This document shows, piece by piece, positions 34,401-39,531 of a stretch of DNA of 39,531 nt. The notes under the pieces were generated by a model, which saw only the letters and a program-made list of their open reading frames with translations, had not been told where the DNA came from and did no database searches. Origin of the DNA: a virus. Location of the stretch: the IMG/VR virus record IMGVR_UViG_3300030419_004201, positions 1 through 39,531 of that record; one strand, 5' to 3'. The first letter of the stretch is position 1, and each line of letters starts with the position of its first letter. A program made the position numbers and the translations under genes.

Positions 34401-37207
34401 GCACTCAAAGATTGACCAATCTTATCACGAATCTCATTTCCTTTAGCGTCTGGGTTTTCTAAGATAATCCTCCTCCTCAAATCCATAAGATTCTTCTTTC
34501 TGAGCATCCCCCCTCTCACTTGACCATCCTTACCCATGAACTCTGTATGCAAATCGTTCTTATGCAATAAGATATGAGTACCATTAGGTAATATCCCATA
34601 TTCTACAAACATGGCTAAATCTCTAGCGTGTTGCTCTTTCCTTTGGGCGTTACGAATCGTGGAATGATACCTTTCTAACGATTTAGCCATACCATCTAAG
34701 ACTTCTTTAGTTGACTGACCTTCTACATTAATACCATGTAGGACTTTATTGATGAAACGCTTTTCGTTAAAGTACTCACCTTCACCATCACACATCATAC
34801 AATCTACCCCGAGATACTGGTCTTTACCTGTAGGCTGCCCAGTTTTATCATCAATACAATCAGTGCAAGGAGTAGTGAAACCTGCCCTTCTAGCCTCTCC
34901 AGTGATATTTCTCCTAAGGTTATCTTGTAACTGCTCATATTCCTTATCGAACCCTTGAATAATCTCAACCTTCTTCTTATCAGAAAGGGGGGCTTTTATA
35001 TCTGCACCGGGAATTTGCTTACGCCCTTTACATCTTCTACATTGGACCATGCGCTTACTCCGAGGGTGTTTCTTAACTTCACCCGTAGCACCACACGCAG
35101 GGCAATCAACTATCGAAGGGGCTAAAATTTCTGTTTTATCTCTACCTCTATAGTCTCTCCTAGTACCTAAGCGCTCTGCTATTGCTTTCTTCCCTGCAGC
35201 GCTTTCTAGAATGAAATTGTCATCCCTTCTATTATTATAACTGTCAAAGAGAGCCCTTCTTAATTCATAAAATCTCTTGCCCTCAGGGGTACCATCGTAA
35301 GCCATCTGTTTCTGCGCGAACAACAATAACGCAGGAGATATCCCGGTGCTTCTAGCACTTTCATCATACAACCTCGATTTATCTTCTCTCTTTTTGCTAA
35401 ATTCTTCTTGAGACTGTTTGAATATATGTTCTTGAGTACCCTTGGTAAATGGGACGAAGAGACTATTGACAAACGAATGTTCTGCCAGTTTTCTTTCCAT
35501 ACCATCCTTAGTGAGATATCTAGGGTTGCTTGGCGATAAAGCATTTTTACCAGTGGAGTCATCAACCCTTTGGTGCAAATCCTCTACCCAACTGTCGTAC
35601 CTATCCTTATTCTCAATAACCTCGCTTCGTATAGTGTGGGTTGGAAAAGGTGGTTTACCCGAAACAGTTCTTCTAGGTCTAGGGTCGAATGCCCCATCAT
35701 CAGGACCACCTTCAGCAGGCCCCTCAAAATAATCTTCAGCCTCAAGCGAATCAGGTTCTATATCGTCTCTTTCTTCTTTATCAGGCTCTCCGGCGTAGAC
35801 GCCTTGCCCCCCAGTAGACGCCTGACCCCCTTCTGCAACCTCCAAAGAGTCGAAGTCACCAATTTCTTGAGAAGGAGGGGCCGAAGGGCGAGTCTCTTCA
35901 GTAAGATAGCGATACAACTCCCGAGAGCCCCACCTCCCAATAATTGAAGGGTCTTTCATATCCCCTAAGCCTCTGCTAGCAAGAGCAGACTTCTCCCCCT
36001 CAAAACGGGCAATCTCTCCCATAAGGTCCTCTCTTTCTGATTTACCTACCTTCCAATTATGAAGGAATATAGGAAGGAGAGGCTGCACTGTACTACCAAA
36101 ATCAATTTGACAGCCCAATATTGTCATTCTAACCTCAGGTTCCAAGGACTTCCAATAATTGGTTAAACGATGGTATCTACTATCTAACTTACCATCTATC
36201 TCTTGTGGAACCTGTGGACTAGACATGATAATGCCGGTAATGTCCCTCATAGCATTATGAACATTATCAGCGTGTTCGAGATTTCCATACCCACTCATGT
36301 CACTCCTATCACCCATTCTACTATCGGCACTCGTTGTTGTTGAACCATCATAGCCCAAAAGGTATGGGCAATCACAATCGGCAACATGTCGGTAAGTTGA
36401 ACCACCCTTATTGGGACACTCTTCGTCGTGTAACTTGAAATTGCTCATATCTCTGATTATGTCAGCACAAGCATGGTCATGGTAATACTGTTTCAGAACC
36501 TTCAACTCATTTTGTCTGTAGACTTCCCTCTCAATATTCTCTCTATCCTCTTCTGGTCTCTTACGCATCCTAAGTTCGATAGCCCGCTGAGTGCGCCAAT
36601 GGTTATTCTTAGCATCAATTGAGCGTTGAAGAGTCTTTACTTCAGCCGCTTTACTGTCATCAAACTGGTGAGGGTGTATCTCAGCCAACTCTTTGGCTCT
36701 CTGCGCCCAAGCACTTTTCACTCCTGGTTTTTGTTGCGATTTTAGAGCCAACCAATTTTTGGAAGTCTCATAGGCATTAGTTTTCTCATATCTCTTGTAA
36801 TGCTCTTCCCCTAATCTGGTATGAAGGCGCTCTATCTCATTCCAGACTCTAGGGTTAAGGAAAGCGGTGTTATCCTCTTTCACTGCACTTATGATAGGCT
36901 CCTCTTCATATTCTATCTTGTCACCAACATACTTGAACCCAGACTTACTAGCCAGTTCCCAATTAGGAGTATAATTACGAATAATTTCGTACAGCCTAAG
37001 GAACATATGTTCATCGTGACGATGGGCATTTAGAATGTGTTCAGCCTCTAACCCATTTTCACATCTTAGTAAGTCGGCAATGAGTTCCTTCTCATTCTCA
37101 TCAGGCGCTTTACCTAAAGCGGCTTTGAGCATTGAACTCTTCAGAATCTCCCAAGAAGACTCTACAGGGTCAATCAACACATGCCATCGCAAGAGGGCCC
37201 ATCGCAT
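28484..37207 (-). CDS. Giant 2907-residue protein with multiple DnaJ-like zinc knuckles
   Basis: I use ATG 37207. TTG 37210 would add one residue. The interior is hydrophilic and Asp/Glu/Arg/His-rich without membrane segments. At least nine Cys clusters occur, near residues 700-735, 780-810, 1003-1035, 1078, 1206-1252, 1730-1838, 2047, 2320-2340 and 2400-2425. Several are of the CxxCxGxG type found in DnaJ (CMMCDGEGEY, CGVCHGKGW, CNACDGIGH, CSGCDGHGG, CPQCQGEG). There is no J domain. SSWEILKSSMLK near residue 20, NWLALKSQQK near 150 and SLAWDEILKNIE at the C-terminus carry the shared W-motif. The first 260 residues are Lys/Glu/Arg helices. The size, tags and head-cluster setting suggest an internal virion protein. 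A tape measure is less likely because it lacks hydrophobic segments. Confidence 0.8.
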   Translation of the reverse strand: MRWALLRWHVLIDPVESSWEILKSSMLKAALGKAPDENEKELIADLLRCENGLEAEHILNAHRHDEHMFLRLYEIIRNYTPNWELASKSGFKYVGDKIEYEEEPIISAVKEDNTAFLNPRVWNEIERLHTRLGEEHYKRYEKTNAYETSKNWLALKSQQKPGVKSAWAQRAKELAEIHPHQFDDSKAAEVKTLQRSIDAKNNHWRTQRAIELRMRKRPEEDRENIEREVYRQNELKVLKQYYHDHACADIIRDMSNFKLHDEECPNKGGSTYRHVADCDCPYLLGYDGSTTTSADSRMGDRSDMSGYGNLEHADNVHNAMRDITGIIMSSPQVPQEIDGKLDSRYHRLTNYWKSLEPEVRMTILGCQIDFGSTVQPLLPIFLHNWKVGKSEREDLMGEIARFEGEKSALASRGLGDMKDPSIIGRWGSRELYRYLTEETRPSAPPSQEIGDFDSLEVAEGGQASTGGQGVYAGEPDKEERDDIEPDSLEAEDYFEGPAEGGPDDGAFDPRPRRTVSGKPPFPTHTIRSEVIENKDRYDSWVEDLHQRVDDSTGKNALSPSNPRYLTKDGMERKLAEHSFVNSLFVPFTKGTQEHIFKQSQEEFSKKREDKSRLYDESARSTGISPALLLFAQKQMAYDGTPEGKRFYELRRALFDSYNNRRDDNFILESAAGKKAIAERLGTRRDYRGRDKTEILAPSIVDCPACGATGEVKKHPRSKRMVQCRRCKGRKQIPGADIKAPLSDKKKVEIIQGFDKEYEQLQDNLRRNITGEARRAGFTTPCTDCIDDKTGQPTGKDQYLGVDCMMCDGEGEYFNEKRFINKVLHGINVEGQSTKEVLDGMAKSLERYHSTIRNAQRKEQHARDLAMFVEYGILPNGTHILLHKNDLHTEFMGKDGQVRGGMLRKKNLMDLRRRIILENPDAKGNEIRDKIGQSLSAAFNKADENHGHLGFFLRDAVHSPWFEELCEMLSYDKHLPDYPEAIEQRVKNHLGKINNPGRFDTRSSAIPCGVCHGKGWAREKGTGNYKEGVNCPACVEREYLGDGQYLERSTGIQRYSKQTMVPAVTDNHLMRDGTPACHCCGNGHNQRVSQGLGIKSKVFHNPSDINSEALILAHEYRRLHDDIVAKMHMYLENPTEDLKSQIEMLNLNLEDLVMRESNEFNAALGSDYGEALDKHRREGFSDFGTGKAIEESMGTDDEMTPENTHCPFCMNAAKSLDPPMLVTGSTSLDVPYLGDEDGYHNASGIGRRGQGCPNDPQNEDGQTIYQQLVEYEMLPPELQKIQDASWARGPFLDEIQDKDENFDTIMSISPEQKAEWEAEGKDFIEEYRKMRQGRRREKLQGPRRRQHVGDLDFAKYAALRRRSQRPTPQELFTHKFHSRYFDSNAHRDTLPGMSEYDRENYTDGEAFLDKIEREDILEPENDDELRRLYAIHILAPDYLVGTHGNPLYLTAGETNIEELPPGLRMGDEKSMQDWARKTLGLDKGEKINSVHRNELKTGLHLIAPLLVAEKEWKYHYLGPRAEWAEEHGWPESIFNISDSSEPFIIPENIERVFGELKGHYRDCQDSLMYGHYSPDHHGFMPTTEHFPDMALFLNNRNMPVDIAQAWIDHHPGLDDPEHELYQKTNGLMATKGKTLEEMRWLANSIFGKLTGRMWELGDKDIFPLSLEDLVKSYGDGESVEHAMEDAWERVHDMLMRRSTDPEGSKRALRANMPIRNRSNLNPWGYATACNACDGIGHMNVEDFVHFAPAFIDFRTSEGERSYLALDSAGRPIISNGEIHYGDPRVLQFFRDNARPHTHKNWEDHPNFDADNPTWFVDDEHMKLQCPACEGTHVCSGCDGHGGVSLSEREAEKLHMGKQFLAGQSMECWGIETKLPTKPFEPTELIVNPANAKINQMPEEITGDYVDNNSLLSETRPRSTGRLYFEERDDEGNLTGMVYSIRDPWYSETGGMGSTTPFDKRLEKMTANEFWGAGGREKSQIGPPPQEGWGVPAGSEAQDRKLEGLKDSMDEWGRYGTSEPEPPLLEEGEKPKPTEWEGGKKPVFGECGYPGCSQIIPTDQKYCGATRLREHTLHVGGGKQRLELQETDNEAPNHAELMKSPRMQEALGYEIPSRQYYGGMEGVQRMLALGFNMVGTIPYGTVPHSIPENEKDTHRVAFRDKMRGLTAEKFIELRRLKRQYQEEQPDVLRKRLKNGDINKKEYEHLMKTRLDEDGLEKKREELEEEWDEILNEGVQEYMDSFPQLDMHIPYFTHPDIVDEHSGQEIPHTPMDLGTHTGAIPHDISTLMYIPHGFDPTNPQHGTKVSVGETNLYLKGVYPQSVCPQCFMKLSRDDVEEGRCPSCFASFSEPNRDYINPSQNWGGLLNMDGLNWIASALDNRGSLRARAESVAKMGGHDPALIKCPQCQGEGVYLDRENNPVQCNNCVALDDGHYCLGDSTKERLYGGGEGTIDAGWDKYAIVQYHRPNYHIVEGFEGDDSSFKPIKGDALEKAVHALRLSAGGSGFSLSMLAAAGMSGFSGGEGEAPEISNMTSVQNKKLADKAEHQLRALLDPNTLVPTMNSGFFSGNHWKHPTFKKARFKGYRSAQKMAQDITSLLAAGTGGGQIRELFRITGARSFADLGSPGPAESKGRLPDWKPSPFLKKRFASAKKTIDRLGKKRQLNDNDKTRLRDARMLLSFDTITDEGEPIALLNKQQTGNKVYRLEIADPSQPGMIRDIPLTMGHGSFLTSSVGDGRERAQRILDGNLGPKHGHMAVKDGVMGTAGEIFAAQMDNLDKRADGHFKYSSGGKEEGTFGIEEPLDMASKDVLFTPAAFHDETIRAHNEGRLDHAESYNQRLHQTLGGLGIDLPTLPERGDDRGILSTEEAGQITGPSLPTPPPAVWDDDDEVQTGEPMSLAWDEILKNIEIIR

Positions 37208-37216
37208 CAATCTATC

Positions 37217-37402
37217 TCAAGGTTTGAGAGATTTCCAAGCCACATCAAAAGCCTTCCTGGTAATACCATGGCTTGGGTAGTCTTTCCTATGGAACTCTAG
37301 AGCCACTCTCTTGCTAGGTAGTTTCTTGCGGGCCTTTTTGGGCTTCCATCCATGGGCGATAGCAGCCATCATGGTCTTTTGTTTAGGACTTACCGAACCC
37401 AT
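37217..37402 (-). CDS. Small basic protein ending in AW-x-x-LK
   Basis: This 61-residue protein begins MGSVSPKQKTMMAAIAHGWK and contains a Lys/Arg-rich centre (KKARKKLPSKRV). It ends DVAWKSLKP. Short basic proteins that open with a PKQ-x-x-MMAA-x-AHG-like pattern are frequent in phage genomes, usually near structural genes, with no assigned role. It overlaps the upstream stop as TAATG and stops just before the giant gene. The C-terminal motif is the same as the tag seen on its neighbours, so a packaged DNA-binding peptide is a reasonable guess. Confidence 0.7.
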   Translation of the reverse strand: MGSVSPKQKTMMAAIAHGWKPKKARKKLPSKRVALEFHRKDYPSHGITRKAFDVAWKSLKP

Positions 37403-38475
37403 TAGATATCGCCATCATTCTCACCAGAGACTATTGATGGGATGCCACTATTACCCCGACCATGCCCAGGAGTGTCAGTCTTATGCGAAGTGATATGAGC
37501 AATCATCTCATCTAGTTTCTCACCAGCCCTCATCATAGGCTTGATGTTTTTACTGTGATTAGGGTCATGAATAGCGACCCCTGGTGTTTGGACTGCTGCT
37601 GCTAATTTACTCCTGAACTCTAAAGCGTCTGGTAATATTGAATCAAACCACTGCTGAGTAGACTGGTTATTCACACTCAGACTATGGTCCATCTCAGCCT
37701 TACGCCTTTTGGATTCAGGGTCATCAGTTTGAGGCCCATCACCACCCGATGTGTTTTGAGAACTGTCAGGCATGAATGAAGTGCCAGAGGAACCTTGCTC
37801 ATTCCATTGCGCGGTAGTCAGCGCTTGATTCTTAACCAGAGACCACCAATTATCATGTGAAGTCTTTATCTCTTGTTGACTAGACACTAACCCTTTTTGG
37901 TCGTCAATTATGTCTTGCCTCCTTAGTCGAGCAATTTCTTCTCTCCTATCCTTTTCTTGATTATAAGTGCTTATTAGTGACTTCAACTTACCCGCAATCT
38001 CTGCTGTCTCAGGACTATCTGGGTCTAGATTTCCAAAGCCACCAGCAGTTAAAGTCGGGAAGCCACCAGGGCCACCCGTCTCCATAAGAGGTTCACCTTC
38101 TACGAACTTTTTACGGTCTGCATCCAATCTCTCGAATCGCTCATCTTCTAACTTACCACGAGTCTTTTTACCCATTCGGAGTTTGTCGTCCTCATCCCGA
38201 TGAGGAGGGGCATGTTCCAACCATTCTTTGAGGTCTAAATCACTATGTAACCTCACTAGAGTTTCCAACTCTGATTCATTTAAGTCACCTTTCCGCGCTT
38301 TCCTCTGTAGTGCGAAATATTGTTCGGCACGAGATTGCATCTCTCGCATCTCATCTTTGAGATTTCTACGAAACTCAGAGGGTTCACTTGGGAATTCATT
38401 CCAGTCCGCGGTCTTAGCCCTCTCATGAAGACGCCTTAAGTCCTTGAGAATGTCGTCAGTAGTAACTCCAAACAT
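37402..38475 (-). CDS. Hydrophilic coiled-coil protein with W-motifs
   Basis: This 357-residue protein is almost wholly charged helix in its first half (EFRRNLKDEMREMQSRAEQY, then LHSDLDLKEWLEHAPPH). Around residues 205-225 is DNWWSLVKNQAL, a form of the shared motif, and near 275 is QQWFDSILPDAL. Gly/Ser/Asp-rich linkers separate these parts. No cysteines, membrane segments or catalytic motifs are visible. It precedes the 61-residue gene with a 1-nt overlap. A structural, possibly scaffold-interacting role is inferred only from helices and motif copies. Confidence 0.65.
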   Translation of the reverse strand: MFGVTTDDILKDLRRLHERAKTADWNEFPSEPSEFRRNLKDEMREMQSRAEQYFALQRKARKGDLNESELETLVRLHSDLDLKEWLEHAPPHRDEDDKLRMGKKTRGKLEDERFERLDADRKKFVEGEPLMETGGPGGFPTLTAGGFGNLDPDSPETAEIAGKLKSLISTYNQEKDRREEIARLRRQDIIDDQKGLVSSQQEIKTSHDNWWSLVKNQALTTAQWNEQGSSGTSFMPDSSQNTSGGDGPQTDDPESKRRKAEMDHSLSVNNQSTQQWFDSILPDALEFRSKLAAAVQTPGVAIHDPNHSKNIKPMMRAGEKLDEMIAHITSHKTDTPGHGRGNSGIPSIVSGENDGDI

Positions 38476-38515
38476 GGTGACCTACACCCCCCGGAAAGGG
38501 TATGACTCTATGAGA

Positions 38516-38908
38516 CTATTGTTCAACCTCATGGTGACCTACATATCTATGCTCAGGGGGTGGAAGGTCTTCGACACGGGTCACACGGACCCCAGTTTTC
38601 TTTCTTCCATAAGGTTTCTTACCTCTTAACCCTACAACAGTGAATTTACCCTCTCTACCCCTATTCCTCCCAAATTGTTGGACAAGTCTCGAATCTGGTC
38701 CTTCTGGCTCGTTTGCAACAGACCATTGTTTGTTTTTGGGGAGTTTTATGTCGTCTGCTAACCATTTTTCCCTATCATCCGGTGGATATGCAGTCCAATT
38801 GACTACTGGGGGCACTCCGGGCCACCCTGTCTCTTCAGAAAGTCGCCAATCGTGCTCTGGAAGAGTAGTTTGGCGCTTGAGGACAGCCCACCAACCAAAC
38901 ATGTTCAT
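38516..38908 (-). CDS. Trp-rich small protein with N-terminal W-motif
   Basis: This 130-residue protein begins MNMFGWWAVLKRQTTLPEHD, so the W-x-x-L-K motif is at its extreme N-terminus. Trp and Pro are frequent in the first half (EETGWPGVPPVVNWTAYPPD). The second half is basic (RNRGREGKFTVVGLRGKKPY). There is no Cys pair or membrane segment. TGAGGG lies before ATG. The function is unknown, and nearby proteins with the same motif suggest a common localisation. Confidence 0.65.
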   Translation of the reverse strand: MNMFGWWAVLKRQTTLPEHDWRLSEETGWPGVPPVVNWTAYPPDDREKWLADDIKLPKNKQWSVANEPEGPDSRLVQQFGRNRGREGKFTVVGLRGKKPYGRKKTGVRVTRVEDLPPPEHRYVGHHEVEQ

Positions 38909-38924
38909 TTGGCCCTCAGGTTAG

Positions 38925-39383
38925 TCATGCCCTCTTCGGAAACTCTCTACACTTAGGGCAAGAGCCTTCTTCCATAGGGTGGCTTCTAACTAATTCATGA
39001 ACTTTCCCACCCCATCCACAAGAAGGGGCACAAGCGATATCAGTCTCACCTTCAGTGAGATGGTTCATGAAGTCCTCATATTCTTGCTGCCAGTTATTTT
39101 TGTACGCACCTGCCCTGTTAGCAAATTCTGTTCTCTCTAAAGCCAGTTTCACTGAATTGGGGTGGATTTCTTGCCCCAAAATTCTTGATAACCATGCAGC
39201 CCCTTTTTCAGGCCCGGATTGTTCAGCCCTGCCGATAGGGTCAATCTCTACATTACCAAAATCCTCAAACTCAGGTTTATCATCTGGTTGTGCATTTTTC
39301 AATAACTCCCAGGCCTCACCCAATGCATCTCTGCTTTGTAGCAAAGTAAATCCTTTGAGGTAGTCGCTATCTGACTGTTCCAT
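38925..39383 (-). CDS. Small protein with W-motif and C-terminal zinc knuckles
   Basis: This 152-residue protein contains DALGEAWELLKNAQ at residues about 19-32. The C-terminal 35 residues hold ACAPSCGW and SCPKCREF, a C-x3-C and C-x2-C pair about 20 residues apart, likely one zinc site. The middle is a helical acidic section (KLALERTEFANRAGAYKNNW). The start overlaps the previous stop as TAATG. The function is not recognised. It combines two recurrent features of this cluster, the W-motif and a zinc knuckle. Confidence 0.65.
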   Translation of the reverse strand: MEQSDSDYLKGFTLLQSRDALGEAWELLKNAQPDDKPEFEDFGNVEIDPIGRAEQSGPEKGAAWLSRILGQEIHPNSVKLALERTEFANRAGAYKNNWQQEYEDFMNHLTEGETDIACAPSCGWGGKVHELVRSHPMEEGSCPKCREFPKRA

Positions 39384-39531
39384 TAGTAATCCTCCCCAGT
39401 ATTATTCATCCCAGCATCTCTACGCCTAGCATCTACTGATTCTTGCGGTTCTTCTGGGTGGTTCATACGGAACATGGATGGTATGGCCCCTCTTACCCTA
39501 TTTTTGAGATTTTGCCAATAAGAGTTTCTTA
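39383..39531 (-). CDS. C-terminal end of a gene cut by the window edge
   Basis: An open frame enters from the right edge and ends with TAA at 39383-39385, overlapping the next ATG. The 48 visible residues include YWQNLKNRVRGAIPSMF, again with W-x-x-L-K, and a hydrophilic tail rich in Glu, Asp, Arg and Asn. The packing and the shared motif support a real coding end. Nothing can be said about the rest of the protein. Confidence 0.55.
   Translation of the reverse strand, partial: RNSYWQNLKNRVRGAIPSMFRMNHPEEPQESVDARRRDAGMNNTGEDY

Noticed and set aside
28484-37207. Giant zinc-knuckle protein as a DnaJ/HSP40 chaperone
   Set aside because: There is no J domain or HPD motif, and the knuckles are scattered over 1700 residues, so only local similarity is claimed.
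28484-37207. Either giant gene as tape measure protein
   Set aside because: Neither has the long hydrophobic or transmembrane-like helices or the tail-gene neighbours expected of a tape measure.
1-39531. tRNA genes, CRISPR arrays, insertion sequences and attachment sites
   Set aside because: No cloverleaf-like region, spaced direct-repeat array, transposase or integrase was seen. Non-coding space is almost absent, with a largest gap of 74 bp.

Overview
The window is a dense run of virion-assembly genes from a tailed double-stranded DNA virus (Caudoviricetes, HK97-fold capsid) or a provirus of one. About 36 coding regions are supported. All but one lie on the minus strand, so the region is transcribed from high to low coordinates, with 1-11 nt overlaps or short gaps between most genes. 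Clear hallmark genes are the large terminase (17852-19249), portal (14117-16066), a prohead protease fused to a scaffold-like tail (4361-5752), the HK97-type major capsid protein (3216-4361) and a head-tail connector that runs off the left edge. No replication, tail-fibre or lysis genes are visible.

Host: several features suggest an archaeal host. Ribosome binding sites are mostly GGTGA/GAGGTGAT rather than AGGAGG alone, zinc-binding proteins are unusually frequent (about ten genes), and there is an Arf/SR-beta-like small GTPase. A marine archaeon such as a Poseidoniales relative is my guess and is not proven by the sequence. No integrase, tRNA or attachment site was seen.

Layout in transcription order. 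(1) 39531-37217: a partial gene and four small or mid-size proteins of unknown function. (2) 37207-28484: a giant 2907-residue protein with many DnaJ-like zinc knuckles. (3) 28409-24947: after the largest gap in the window (74 bp, possible promoter), six genes comprising two-pass and one-pass membrane proteins, the small GTPase, a zinc protein and a Gln/Gly-rich protein. (4) 24994-24650: the only plus-strand gene, a small zinc protein divergent from the terminase small-subunit candidate. (5) 24611-14117: TerS candidate, four uncharacterised proteins, TerL, a LAGLIDADG-domain fusion, a small protein and portal. (6) 14086-5785: three small proteins and a giant 2287-residue protein carrying a degenerate ATP-dependent DNA-ligase-like domain. 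(7) 5752-1: protease-scaffold, capsid, decoration-like and head-completion genes.

Two themes stand out. First, a short motif of the form W-x-x-[LV]-K, often A-W-x-x-L-K, recurs near the N- or C-terminus of at least eight proteins, including both ends of two of them. Degenerate copies occur in the protease-scaffold tail and the second giant protein. The arrangement resembles the capsid-targeting sequences of T4 internal proteins, so it may be a packaging tag that loads giant and accessory proteins into the prohead. Second, a viral Arf-like GTPase sits in its own block with three membrane proteins, which suggests a membrane-associated function not expected in a head-gene cluster. Both are inferences from sequence reading alone.
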